From contig NZ_FODJ01000002.1 in the NCBI RefSeq assembly GCF_900110345.1, positions 186,001 to 250,000 on the forward strand: DNA of 64,000 nt, written 5' to 3'. The position numbers and the translations under genes were made by a program. The notes under the pieces are model-generated. The model worked only from the letters and a program-made list of their open reading frames with translations, did not search any database and was not told the DNA's origin. Shown here piece by piece: positions 28,716 to 37,269 of this stretch (the first letter of the stretch is position 1; each line of letters begins with the position of its first letter). Origin of the DNA: Amphibacillus marinus (GTDB taxonomy: Bacteria; Bacillota; Bacilli; Bacillales; Amphibacillaceae).

Positions 28716-29624
28716 TTAAATAGTTAGTGGACTAAGCCAAGCAATAAGATCAGACTGATACATTCTGGAGATGCCGTTTAAGTCTTCATTCATAAAATGA
28801 TCAACATCTAGATAGCTTAAAAATGTCGCCTCTTTACCTTTAGTTGTTTCTTTAAATAATTTAATACTTACTTGAACAGGAACATAAATATCCTTCTCAC
28901 CAAAGATAAACAAGGAAGGAACAGTGATGGTATTAAAACAATCGAGGGGCTGAAAATCAAGCTCATAATACCATTTCGACTCAGTTACCTTCGCAGGTAA
29001 CGTTGCATTTAAAGGTAGGTACGCATGAGCATACCAATCCTCAGCAAGCCTTTTCTTTAAGGCAGCTTGAACGTCTTCTTTCTCTAGATGTCCTCTAAAA
29101 TATCTATCGACCATTTCTCGTAAGCTTGTTGCTTCTTGAATAACCTTTTCTGAGAAGCCCGCTTCCGTTAACGAGCAAGCGGCAGCATAAATCATCTGTT
29201 TAGCAGGAGAAACGGCGGGTGTTGACACCATTATTAAGAAGGTGACATCCTTGCCCCGTGATGCCACTAAAGAAGCAATCCAGCCGCCTTGACTAATGCC
29301 ATACAAGCCAATAGCTTTTATTTCTTCTTTCTTTTTCAGCATAGCTATAGCTGCTAGCGCATCATCAGCTAAATCATAAAAGCTACACGTTTTAAAAGTG
29401 CCAGTTGATTCTCCACTACCCCTGCGATCGTAGATAAAGACACCCATCCCAGAACTTGTGAGCATTTCTCTCAAATGAACATAGAACTTACTTTTACGTT
29501 CACCTAGATTAGCGGCATGTAGAATAACTGTAACTGGATATGTAGTCAGATTAGCGGGTTTATATAAAGTCCCCATTAATACTGCATCTTTGACATTAAT
29601 AAGCATAGCTTCTGCAACATTCAA
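28716..29624 (-). CDS. alpha/beta hydrolase
   Basis: 302-residue serine hydrolase of the alpha/beta fold. Strand-turn VILHAANLGERKSKFYVH (oxyanion region), FIYDRRGSGESTG, nucleophile elbow GLYGISQGGWIASL (Ser in GISQGG), acid FGEKDIYVP and final His in YLDVDHFMNED. These look like peptidase S15/S9-like or acyl esterases of unspecified substrate. TTG start at 29624 with AGGAGG upstream. No partner genes indicate its role. Confidence 0.82.
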   Translation of the reverse strand: MNVAEAMLINVKDAVLMGTLYKPANLTTYPVTVILHAANLGERKSKFYVHLREMLTSSGMGVFIYDRRGSGESTGTFKTCSFYDLADDALAAIAMLKKKEEIKAIGLYGISQGGWIASLVASRGKDVTFLIMVSTPAVSPAKQMIYAAACSLTEAGFSEKVIQEATSLREMVDRYFRGHLEKEDVQAALKKRLAEDWYAHAYLPLNATLPAKVTESKWYYELDFQPLDCFNTITVPSLFIFGEKDIYVPVQVSIKLFKETTKGKEATFLSYLDVDHFMNEDLNGISRMYQSDLIAWLSPLTI

Positions 29625-29681
29625 ACTTCTTTCCTCCTACTATACTTATGTGCACATTATTTTATTATTTTTTCTAATTCA

Positions 29682-30107
29682 TTATGCTTGATAGGGAGCA
29701 CCTTTACCTTCTTCACAATAATGTTTTAAGCTCTGCAAGAACATCGACCAGTTATAATTACAATAGCGATAACAGCTAGATACCTCTTGCCAACCCGCAT
29801 GCGTAAGTTCAACAACTGCGTGGTTCTCTTGCTTGTACAATTCAAAGGTTATTGTCGTCCCGATCCATTCTGGCTCTTCATCAGAAGCTACACACTCCCA
29901 GCTCACTAGTTCGTCAGGTTTTAATTCTATTATTCTTACTTTAACCCGGTCTTCCCCACCAAAGTAAAATGAGCTAAAGCCGTTAACTTCGTTGGTAACT
30001 GACAGTGAGTTTGTCCACACATTTGCTAGCCCCTCTTCTGTCGTTAACGCTTGATAGATCAAGTCAATTGAAGTATTGATTTTTTGTAAGTGTTCGATAT
30101 TTGCCAT
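29682..30107 (-). CDS. SRPBCC/AHSA1-domain protein
   Basis: 141-residue START-like (AHSA1) protein: N-terminal strand with INTSIDLIYQALTTEEGLANVWT, central ELKPDELVSWECVASDEEPEWIGTTITFEL and the C-terminal helix YRYCNYNWSMFLQSLKHYCEEGKG, which shape a hydrophobic ligand cavity. Ligand unknown. ATG 30107 with GGAGGTGC upstream. A TATAAT-like -10 and a Fur-box-like palindrome lie between it and the upstream dinB-like gene, so it may have its own iron-controlled promoter. Confidence 0.75.
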   Translation of the reverse strand: MANIEHLQKINTSIDLIYQALTTEEGLANVWTNSLSVTNEVNGFSSFYFGGEDRVKVRIIELKPDELVSWECVASDEEPEWIGTTITFELYKQENHAVVELTHAGWQEVSSCYRYCNYNWSMFLQSLKHYCEEGKGAPYQA

Positions 30108-30122
30108 AATAAGCACCTCCTA

Positions 30123-30137
30123 TGATAATCATTATAC
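30123..30137. promoter_or_regulatory. Fur-box-like palindrome
   Basis: TGATAATCATTATAC matches the Fur 7-1-7 consensus at 13 of 15 positions and overlaps a minus-strand TATAAT upstream of the AHSA1-like gene. No iron gene is adjacent, so it is a candidate only. Confidence 0.4.
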
Positions 30138-30186
30138 TCACATTCATTTGCAAAAAATGATTGTAAATTGCTAATATGCTCAGAGG

Positions 30187-30648
30187 TTACTTACTATACA
30201 TTTTTTTAATGTAAGCGATCTGCCCAATGTGATAAGCATTATGAGTAGTGGCATTGGCCATCACCATCCACCACTGCGCTTCAACTGGAAAACCGTTAAC
30301 TGGGCTATTCAATCTAGCACTATCCTTCAAAAGCTCTTGCCAGTCTAATAAAATAGTTAATAAGTTTTGTTTTAGCTTTGAAAAGGTAATCTGTCCATCA
30401 ACCTTAAAGCTCTCCTTGTTATCCTCAACAGAACTGACCTGATTAACATCGCCATTGCGATAGCGTTGCTGCCAAATCGTATTCCAATAAATGAGGTGCT
30501 GGGTTAACTCAGCAATGCTATGGCTCGTCTGATTAGGCTTTTGAAAGGCTAGCCCCTCATCAACATCTTCTACTACTTCTTGATAAGACAAATACCAGCT
30601 ATGGTCATTTGCATTTGCTAGAAATTGATCCAGTAAAAGCTCCTTCAT
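30187..30648 (-). CDS. DinB-family protein
   Basis: 153-residue four-helix-bundle DinB/YfiT-like protein (DinB superfamily of Bacillus, not DNA polymerase IV). Metal-site histidines can be seen at the expected places: ELTQHLIYW (helix 2) and TTHNAYHIGQIAYI (last helix). Members are putative metal-dependent thiol transferases or hydrolases, some linked to bacillithiol. Start ATG follows AAAGGGG. It is 70 bases upstream of the AHSA1-like gene in the same orientation. Confidence 0.78.
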   Translation of the reverse strand: MKELLLDQFLANANDHSWYLSYQEVVEDVDEGLAFQKPNQTSHSIAELTQHLIYWNTIWQQRYRNGDVNQVSSVEDNKESFKVDGQITFSKLKQNLLTILLDWQELLKDSARLNSPVNGFPVEAQWWMVMANATTHNAYHIGQIAYIKKMYSK

Positions 30649-30765
30649 GGTTTCACGCCCCTTTCATCTACTGTATTAATTGTACCATTAATGGCTTTCC
30701 CAGACATTGATTTATTGATAACAACCACTTACAATATAGTTGAATAATGATTAAAGGAGAACGAT

Positions 30766-31506
30766 ATGATTATATCCTCAGATAAAGATATTCAAGGACT
30801 AAAAGAAGCTGGAAAAGTGATTTCTGATATTCGTGACCAAATGATTTCCCAAACAAAACCTGGTATGACAACGAAGGAGCTAGATCAAGTAGCCGAACGT
30901 TTATTTAAAAAGTACGGTGCAGAATCTGCACCAATCTTAACTTATAACTTTCCTGGTTATACCTGTATTTCAGTCAATGAAGAGGTGGCCCACGGCATTC
31001 CTGGTGATCGTGTTATTCAAGACGGCGACCTCGTTAACATTGATGTCTCTGGAGCATATAAAGGTTATTTTGTCGATACAGGACGCTCAATCGTTGTTGG
31101 CAAAGGTGACCAGAAAATTATTGACCTGTTAACTGCGATGGACCAAGTTTTTGACGCTGGCCTTGCCCAGTTTAAAGCAGGGGCTAAGATGAATCGTGTT
31201 GGCCATGCCGTTCATGACGCTGCTAATCAATTAGGCTACAAAGTTATTAAAAATCTGACTGGCCATGGCGTTGGCTCATCGTTACGTGACGCGCCTGAGC
31301 ATATTTATAACTACTATCTCCCTTGGGACAATGCCTTAATGGAAAATGGCTTAGTCGTGGCTTATGAACCTTTTGTCTCGATTATTGATGAAGAAATCGT
31401 TGAACTAGATGATGAATGGACGCTCGTTGGTGAGTTGGGTGGTTATGTTGCGCAAAAAGAAGAAACCATTATTATTACCAAGGGCGAACCTATTATTGTG
31501 ACATAG
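30766..31506 (+). CDS. map: methionine aminopeptidase, type I
   Basis: 246-residue enzyme removing the N-terminal Met from nascent proteins. All five metal ligands can be placed: Asp in VNIDVSG, Asp in FVDTGRS, His in LTGHGVGS, Glu in VAYEPFVS and Glu in AQKEETIII; the substrate His is in EVAHGIPG. Strong ribosome binding site AAAGGAG. As it lies alone rather than in the ribosomal-protein cluster, it is likely the second (YflG-like) Map found in Bacilli. The 51-bp repeat array follows its stop. Confidence 0.93.
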   Translation: MIISSDKDIQGLKEAGKVISDIRDQMISQTKPGMTTKELDQVAERLFKKYGAESAPILTYNFPGYTCISVNEEVAHGIPGDRVIQDGDLVNIDVSGAYKGYFVDTGRSIVVGKGDQKIIDLLTAMDQVFDAGLAQFKAGAKMNRVGHAVHDAANQLGYKVIKNLTGHGVGSSLRDAPEHIYNYYLPWDNALMENGLVVAYEPFVSIIDEEIVELDDEWTLVGELGGYVAQKEETIIITKGEPIIVT

Positions 31507-31554
31507 TTACCTTCATGAAAGAACACTCTAGGTGCTTTAACCTAGAGTGGCGAT

Positions 31555-31915
31555 CATGCTTCTTCGTTTACGCATTCTGGGTTTGCGTTAACCTGCAGCG
31601 GCGATGACGCCTCTTCGTTAATGCATCCTGCGCTTGCTTTAACCTGCAGCGCCAGTCGCTCCTCTTCGTTAATGCATCTTACGCTTGCGTTAACCTGGAG
31701 TGGCGATCACGCTTCTTCGTTTACGCATCCTGCACTTCCGTTAATCTGGAGCTGCGTTCGCTCTTCTTCGTTTACGCATCCTGCACTTCCGTTAATCTGG
31801 AGCTGCGATCACGCTTCTTCGTTAATGCATCCTGCGCTTGCTTTAACCTGCCACGGCAGTCGCTCCTCTTCGTTAATACATCCAGTACCTCCGTCAATCC
31901 AGAGCGGCGCTCACC
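31555..31915. repeat. 51-bp tandem repeat array, locus 1 (seven units)
   Basis: The marker GCAT(C/T) of each unit occurs at 31572, 31623, 31674, 31725, 31776, 31827 and (as ACAT) 31878: a spacing of exactly 51 bp six times. The unit reads CGTTWACGCATCCTGCRCTT (first 20 bases) and then CCGTTAACCTGGAGYKGCGA followed by TCACGCTTCTT. Because 51 is a multiple of three, frames stay open through the array, but no ribosome binding site supports translation. It fills the gap between convergent map and the mutS2-like gene. A second array of the same family is at 40.86 kb. Confidence 0.9.
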
Positions 31916-31963
31916 CCTTTTTATCAACATACCTCCTACTAAAGTTAACCAAATATTATACTA

Positions 31964-33889
31964 TCAATCTTCATCTTCAAGCCATACATCTTCAAGATAT
32001 TTTCTTCCTTGATCCTTTTTAATTTTCCGATAAGCTTTACTCTTGAAAATAATGTCAAAATCATAACCAGGCGGATAAAGCTCCTCAGCAGCAATGGTTA
32101 GCTTAAGCCGTTTATGGTTGATGGACAGCTTTTCGCCTTTCACCTGCACAATATAGTTGCCGAGCTGATCAGGTCCTTGATAAACAATAGCGGTCTCATC
32201 TGTTGCCTGAATGGTTACATTGTCCCCTTGTGAAAACAACGCAACCTGATCAGCCGCCTTTCTTTTTTTCTTACCAGCATAACGGTTAGTCGCAACCTGC
32301 CGAGCAAAGCTCTCTGACTTCAATTCTAGCTCTGAACAGCGCGAGTGGTAGTCTCCTTGATCTCCGTAGGTTAATATATGAGCTTGCTCAATTAAAGCAG
32401 GATGAAGACCAAGCTTAAGCGCAATTTCGAATGCTTGACTCTGCCCAGTTTCGCCTAGCAAAAGCTGATAAGTTGGCTTTAGCGTATCCAGATCAAAGGC
32501 CATCGCTGCATTTATAAAGCCCTCCGCTTGATCAGCAAAGCTCTTTACTTCGCTATAGTGCGTTGTCGCAAGAATGGTTGCTCCTTTGTTAAATAGTTGT
32601 TTTAATATAGCGATAGCTAATCCCATACCTTCACCCGGATCTGTCCCTGAGCCTAATTCATCAAGCAACACGAGTGAGTGATCATTTGCCTGTTGTAGAA
32701 TGTCAATAATTGAAACGAGACGGGAACTAAATGTGCTTAAATTATCCACAATACTCTGCCCATCACCAATATCTACGAACACGTGTTGGAAAATAGTCAG
32801 CTCACTTCCATGCTCTGCAGGTATGAGTAGACCTGACTGAGCCATTACGGTTAATAAACCAATCGTCTTAATCGTCACTGTCTTTCCACCTGTGTTTGGG
32901 CCTGTAATAACAAGAGCATGGTCATGTTGGCCAAATGTTACCGATAACGGAACGGCGTTGGCACCCAATGCTGGATGTCGCGCGTCAACAAGGCGGATCT
33001 TGTGCTGATCAGAAAAACGAGGCTTAGTTCCGTTGATCTCACGACAATATTTTGCCTTGGCGAAGATAAGATCATAATTATACATGACTTCAATTGCAGT
33101 TTTGATAGCATGTTCTCGCTCCATTATTGCCGCTGTTACCTCAAATAAAATACGTTCAACCTCTGCTTGCTCGGATAACTGCAGCAGATTAATTTCTTCT
33201 TGAATACCACCCAGTTCTGCCGGTTCAATAAACAGTGTTGCACCTGAAGCGGACTGGTCAAGAATTGTTCCCTTTACTTTATGGCGATACTCCTTCTTCA
33301 CAGCTAATACATAATGTCCGCTTCTTTCTGTCACTGTCCGCTCCTGTAAAAAAGTGGCGTACTTACTGCCCTTCGCCATCTGAGTAATCCGGCCCTTAAG
33401 TCGGTCTGTTAGCACACCCTTTTGTCTTCTTAAATAGCTTAAGTCTTTTGAAGCGTAGTCATCAACCTGACCGTGGCGGATTGCCTTGTTAATCTGCGCT
33501 TCTAGTTCAGAAAATTCCTCAACTGAATAGACAAAGCTACTAATAATAGGCGCACGCCATTCCTGTTTTTTCATAAACGAACTCAGCTTCCGACAATGAT
33601 CCAAAAAAGATAAAACGCGTTCCATTTGATCTGCCCGAATAAAGATACCCTTAGCTGCCTGCTTTAACATAGTCGTGAGCTCATCGACTGTATGAATAGG
33701 CACGCTTGCACTTTGCTGTAAAATGGCAATCGCTTCCTCAATCTCATTCATTGATTGGACCATCCAGTTCTTATTCATACTCGGCTTTAGGTCAAGTAAA
33801 GCTTGCTTCGCCCGCTCGGTATGGGCATATTTTGAAAGCTCCTGTACCACCTCATTGTATCCAAGCATTGCTAAATCTCCTGCTTGCAT
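31964..33889 (-). CDS. MutS2 paralogue lacking the Smr nuclease domain
   Basis: 641-residue MutS-family ATPase. The order is N-terminal core/lever and clamp helices (about 1-290, MutS2-type, no mismatch-reading domain), ATPase with Walker A GPNTGGKT, HVFVDIGDGQSI, Walker B VLLDELGSGTDPGEG and ATTHYSEVK, then a coiled region cut short, a KOW-like segment (about 555-600) and an acidic tail. MutS2 is about 785 residues and ends in a Smr domain; here there is none. B. subtilis MutS2 splits collided ribosomes, so an ATP-driven ribosome or DNA role is possible. ATG with GGAGG eight bases away; an ATG 21 bases later also has a site. A long attenuator-like leader precedes it. Confidence 0.85.
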   Translation of the reverse strand: MQAGDLAMLGYNEVVQELSKYAHTERAKQALLDLKPSMNKNWMVQSMNEIEEAIAILQQSASVPIHTVDELTTMLKQAAKGIFIRADQMERVLSFLDHCRKLSSFMKKQEWRAPIISSFVYSVEEFSELEAQINKAIRHGQVDDYASKDLSYLRRQKGVLTDRLKGRITQMAKGSKYATFLQERTVTERSGHYVLAVKKEYRHKVKGTILDQSASGATLFIEPAELGGIQEEINLLQLSEQAEVERILFEVTAAIMEREHAIKTAIEVMYNYDLIFAKAKYCREINGTKPRFSDQHKIRLVDARHPALGANAVPLSVTFGQHDHALVITGPNTGGKTVTIKTIGLLTVMAQSGLLIPAEHGSELTIFQHVFVDIGDGQSIVDNLSTFSSRLVSIIDILQQANDHSLVLLDELGSGTDPGEGMGLAIAILKQLFNKGATILATTHYSEVKSFADQAEGFINAAMAFDLDTLKPTYQLLLGETGQSQAFEIALKLGLHPALIEQAHILTYGDQGDYHSRCSELELKSESFARQVATNRYAGKKKRKAADQVALFSQGDNVTIQATDETAIVYQGPDQLGNYIVQVKGEKLSINHKRLKLTIAAEELYPPGYDFDIIFKSKAYRKIKKDQGRKYLEDVWLEDED

Positions 33890-33990
33890 GTTAAATGCCT
33901 CCTTTTTCTTGTTTTAGTGAGAACGACACGATGTCAGACCGCCCATAGACCGTGTATAAGCAAGGGATTAATTCCTAAAATGAACACACG

Positions 33991-34199
33991 AAAAAACCAC
34001 TATGAACAATCGTCCATAGTGGTCCTAATTAAACAAATAGCCACCTACCCAATAGGTAAGTGTTATCTATCATAAGACGTTATCTACCATAAACGTGCTC
34101 TTAACCACTTGAAATGCAACAACAAATAAACGTCAGTAAAGACGTCATTTTTTCAACAAATGCATTCAAGCTATCCAATTGGTTGGATTAGTTAAGAAC
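33991..34199 (-). promoter_or_regulatory. translation-dependent attenuator ahead of the mutS2-like gene
   Basis: Four segments on the minus strand can pair in two exclusive ways. Segment 1, GTTCTTAAC (34199-34191), is the last three sense codons of the uORF and pairs with segment 2, GTTAAGAGC (34105-34097), eight Watson-Crick pairs and one G-U. Segment 2 also holds AGTGGT (34109-34104), which pairs with ACCACT (34023-34018), the start of segment 3. Segments 3 and 4, ACCACTATG / CATAGTGGT (34023-34015, 34004-33996), form a hairpin followed by six U: an intrinsic terminator 100 bases before the start codon. A ribosome stalled on the uORF would mask segment 1, free segment 2 and break the terminator. 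Confidence 0.65.
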
Positions 34200-34211
34200 C
34201 ACCAGATACAT
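34188..34211 (-). CDS. seven-residue leader peptide (uORF)
   Basis: ATG eight bases after GAGGAG opens a frame for MYLVVLN then TAA. The ribosome binding site is one of the better ones in the window, and the frame starts about 30 bases after the predicted transcription start. Its last three codons base-pair with the leader's segment 2. Size and position fit regulatory leader peptides of antibiotic-inducible Gram-positive genes; the Leu/Val-rich content would also fit amino-acid sensing. Confidence 0.5.
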   Translation of the reverse strand: MYLVVLN

Positions 34212-34248
34212 AAACATTCTCCTCATACTTGCTTTAACATACACCTTT

Positions 34249-34277
34249 ACTATATGTAAGGCGCAGCGAAATGTCAA
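34249..34277 (-). promoter_or_regulatory. sigma-A promoter of the mutS2-like leader
   Basis: TTGACA (34277-34272) and TATAGT (34254-34249) with a 17-base spacer, the best consensus promoter in the window. It lies between comA and the mutS2-like gene and gives a leader of about 350 bases. Confidence 0.75.
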
Positions 34278-34329
34278 CTGTAAATATTGCCAAAAACGTG
34301 CATGCTTGATCGCGCGTTTCCCACTATTA

Positions 34330-34980
34330 TTAAAGCACAAACATCGGCACAAGTTTTAATTGCTTTGCTTTTTTAACTAGCTCTGATCTAGAATTGACAT
34401 TAGCTTTAGTAAACAGCTTTGTTAGATGCTGTTCAATATTTCGTTGACTCATAAACAAATCGCATGCTATATCCTCATTACTTAAGCCTTGAACTACCTT
34501 TAATAATATTTGTTCTTCAATGTCCGATATTGGGGTCGCTTGAGTCCCCTCTGACAGTTGGCTCGGAATGGTATTTATCCTCTTTAATTGTGCTAATATT
34601 TCAATTGGCAAAATCACTTTATCCTTAATGGCACACTTAATTGTGGTGATAAGCTCATCATTGGAACATTGTTTATTAACAAAGCCAACTACGCCAGCTT
34701 CAACAAATTGATTAAAATGGCTTGTAATGTCATGAACAGTATAAATAATGATTTTTGCCTCAGGATGACACTGTAAAATCCTCTTTGCGAGGGATAGCCC
34801 ATTAATATCAGGCATATCTAAATCAATTAGATAAACATCATAGTGCTGGCTTGTAAGACTTCGAAAGAAATTAAGGCTTGATTTCTCGTAGACAATATCA
34901 AAACTAGGATCCTTTGATAAAATTGACTTTGTTCCTTCCCCTACAACAGTATGGTCATCAACTATTGCAATCTTTATCAA
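34330..34980 (-). CDS. comA: ComA-like response regulator
   Basis: 216-residue NarL/FixJ-family regulator: receiver domain about 1-118 with phosphorylation site Asp53 (IDLDMPD), acidic pocket VDDH and switch residues, then a LuxR-type helix-turn-helix about 148-210 (ILLKVVQGLSNEDIACDLFMSQRNIEQHLTKLFTKANVNSRSELV). It is the output of the ComQXPA quorum-sensing set, 15 bases after comP. TTG start with AAGGAGG upstream. In B. subtilis ComA~P drives competence, surfactin and exoenzyme genes; the target regulon here is unknown, and no ComA box could be recognised in the window. Confidence 0.88.
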   Translation of the reverse strand: MIKIAIVDDHTVVGEGTKSILSKDPSFDIVYEKSSLNFFRSLTSQHYDVYLIDLDMPDINGLSLAKRILQCHPEAKIIIYTVHDITSHFNQFVEAGVVGFVNKQCSNDELITTIKCAIKDKVILPIEILAQLKRINTIPSQLSEGTQATPISDIEEQILLKVVQGLSNEDIACDLFMSQRNIEQHLTKLFTKANVNSRSELVKKAKQLKLVPMFVL

Positions 34981-34995
34981 TGATTCCCAACCTCC

Positions 34996-37257
34996 TTAAG
35001 CAAGTGGAATTTGTGTAGCGACCTTTAACCCTTGACCTGTTATAGAAGTAAAGGTAATGGAACCATTAAAGCTATGAATACGTTCTTTAATCCCAAATAT
35101 ACCCATACCGTTTGACTTTGTTTCATTATTTGTTATTTCCATACCTACACCATCATCAATATAATCTAATGTAATACAGCCATTTTTTGTTGATAGAAAA
35201 ACTTCCACTTCTTCGGCTCGCGAATGCTTTACTGCATTATTAAGTAATTCCTGAATGGTACGATAAAGCATATTTTTATATTCAACACTAAGTAAATCCT
35301 CATTAAAGTTGGCTTTAAAACAAATAGATAGCAAAATATTTGATCTTAAATTAAACTTGTCCATTAACTCCATCAGTGTAGCCTTCAATCCTAAATCAGA
35401 CAGTAGTGAAGGCGCTAATTCATTACAAGTCTCTCGAATATTAAAGATAACATCTTCAATTGATTCCTCTAGCTCTATTAGTTCCCTTTGCACAAAGGCC
35501 TGCTCAGCATGATCTTTTAAATCATCAATTTTTCGTTTTAAAATGATAATATCTTGTAAGAAAGAATCATGAATATCACTAGCAAGCTTCCGCCTCTCAT
35601 CTTCAGACCAATTAAAGATTAACCGGTTTATCCAATTTGAACCTGAGCTTTGACTATGCTTTAATTGAACAAGCAATGCTTCTATTTTCTCAATGTTTTC
35701 TAATGATACACTTGTATAATAGGCAAGTGTAGAGAGCCATTCATATTGATCTCGACTTAATAAGCGATGGCGACTTAGCATGCCCATAAAAGCAATGTAA
35801 TCATGCTCCTTTTCACCGACGATCACACCGAAAGCAGCCCCAACTTGCATAACCGTTCCAATACTTGCGCCTTTACTTTGCATTTGCTTAACAAGTTGAC
35901 GATACTGAGGTTCAACGTCTGCTTTGAGCTTATCTTGCTTCGCAATATCAAAGAATAGATCTTGATTTGTATTCAGTACGTCATCCACTTCTCTTTTAAG
36001 CATTTTCAAGATGCCGACCGTACTATTTTCACTTTTAAGACACTCACTAAAACGATAGATACTTCTTTGGTAATAGTCTTTCTCAACAAATAATGCCGCT
36101 CTTAGTAGTCGATCGAGAAAGCTTTTAAAATAGAGTGTAAACATTAGAAAAAATAGCCCTAAAAATATTTTCCAGCCAGCTGTCAGCCCGTTTACTAATA
36201 CATCTGGTACGATATAGTATATACCACTAACTAAAAGAATTAGTAAGAGTGATAGGGATAGATAATAAGTAAGTTGCCGAATGTGAACCTTAATCAGGTA
36301 CATCTTACCTGTAACGAGCAAATATAAGAAAACAATAGGTAACGTGAAAGTAAATAATATAGCTATTTCAGCACTCAAAAAATAAATTTCCCAGATCAAA
36401 AAGGGAATAATATGTAAAAAAAGGTACGGTGAAATTGCTATGACTAGCGTTTTAAAGATCCAGCTATATATGCGCTTTAGCTTTCTATTCTTAATTCTAA
36501 AAAAGCCTATGGTTAATATGACTGCTATTGTAAGTAGAAAAAAAACAAAAGTTAATAGTAATAAATTTTTAACATTATTTGTTAATAACTTAAAGGTCAC
36601 ACCACCAAAAATTATTAGTGCTATTGTATAAAGCAGATAAATTATTTTCTTAGAAAACCACCCTACTCCATTCTCTTCCATGTAGCAATAAACAAAATGT
36701 AAAAAAAGAATTGGGATTACTAAAAGTGAGAAATCAACTATTATAAATCCTAAGGTAATGATACGTATTGATAAGCTAGCGCCCATGTAGCCAGTACCTA
36801 ATAATAGCGTTAAGTAGCCTAACAACAGTGCACTTTTCTGTGTATAGTTCTTTAATAATGTTATGCCCACTATTAAACTAATTACATAATGAATAAACGG
36901 GATTAGGGTATATATAATAAGTTGCTGTAATAACTCAGTTGAATAACCAACCTCATATGTTTCCAGCTGGTCAGCTCGACGGATTGTAATTGTCTCTGCG
37001 CCTTCAATTCTATTATCTGTAAGAACCACCGAAAATTTATTTGGACTTTCACCATTAATTAGCTCAATGATATCACCATGCTCAATTCCATTATAAAAAG
37101 CCCAGCCAACACTAGTTGTTGCCCTAACATAGTAGTCACCTGATTCATTATCACTTACATGTATACCTATAAGAGGCTGCCTATTGAGCTGAATAATTTG
37201 ATAAGTGTATCCTAAAGCAATAGTAATAATAATAATTAGTTTAATCGTTTTCTTCAT
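34996..37257 (-). CDS. comP: ComP-like sensor histidine kinase
   Basis: 753-residue membrane kinase. Order: TM1 (about 5-22), an extracellular PDZ-like domain (about 28-105, GIEHGDIIELINGESP), then about eight further helices (110-375), a GAF-like cytoplasmic part (about 400-525), HisKA_3 with His563 in DIHDSFLQD, and the ATPase with N673/N674, DDGVGM (701-706) and GMGIFGIKERI (717-727). The multi-helix input and extracellular PDZ module are characteristic of ComP. It should bind the modified ComX peptide encoded just upstream. The start has only a weak ribosome binding site 12 bases after the comX stop, suggesting coupling to comX. Confidence 0.9.
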   Translation of the reverse strand: MKKTIKLIIIITIALGYTYQIIQLNRQPLIGIHVSDNESGDYYVRATTSVGWAFYNGIEHGDIIELINGESPNKFSVVLTDNRIEGAETITIRRADQLETYEVGYSTELLQQLIIYTLIPFIHYVISLIVGITLLKNYTQKSALLLGYLTLLLGTGYMGASLSIRIITLGFIIVDFSLLVIPILFLHFVYCYMEENGVGWFSKKIIYLLYTIALIIFGGVTFKLLTNNVKNLLLLTFVFFLLTIAVILTIGFFRIKNRKLKRIYSWIFKTLVIAISPYLFLHIIPFLIWEIYFLSAEIAILFTFTLPIVFLYLLVTGKMYLIKVHIRQLTYYLSLSLLLILLVSGIYYIVPDVLVNGLTAGWKIFLGLFFLMFTLYFKSFLDRLLRAALFVEKDYYQRSIYRFSECLKSENSTVGILKMLKREVDDVLNTNQDLFFDIAKQDKLKADVEPQYRQLVKQMQSKGASIGTVMQVGAAFGVIVGEKEHDYIAFMGMLSRHRLLSRDQYEWLSTLAYYTSVSLENIEKIEALLVQLKHSQSSGSNWINRLIFNWSEDERRKLASDIHDSFLQDIIILKRKIDDLKDHAEQAFVQRELIELEESIEDVIFNIRETCNELAPSLLSDLGLKATLMELMDKFNLRSNILLSICFKANFNEDLLSVEYKNMLYRTIQELLNNAVKHSRAEEVEVFLSTKNGCITLDYIDDGVGMEITNNETKSNGMGIFGIKERIHSFNGSITFTSITGQGLKVATQIPLA

Positions 37258-37269
37258 AGTAGCTTGTTA

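Noticed and set aside
31621-32022. 133-codon plus-strand frame across the 51-bp array (17-residue repeats such as THPALPLIW)
   Set aside because: Open only because the repeat period is a multiple of three; no ribosome binding site, odd composition, and it runs into the mutS2-like gene on the other strand.
33706-34075. Plus-strand frames opposite the mutS2-like gene and its leader
   Set aside because: Shadow frames; the minus strand explains the region fully with promoter, uORF, terminator and gene.
34115-34150. ACGTC/GACGT hairpin with a T-run on the plus strand as a separate terminator
   Set aside because: Only a 5-bp stem and no plus-strand gene ends there; better seen as an internal hairpin of the mutS2-like leader.
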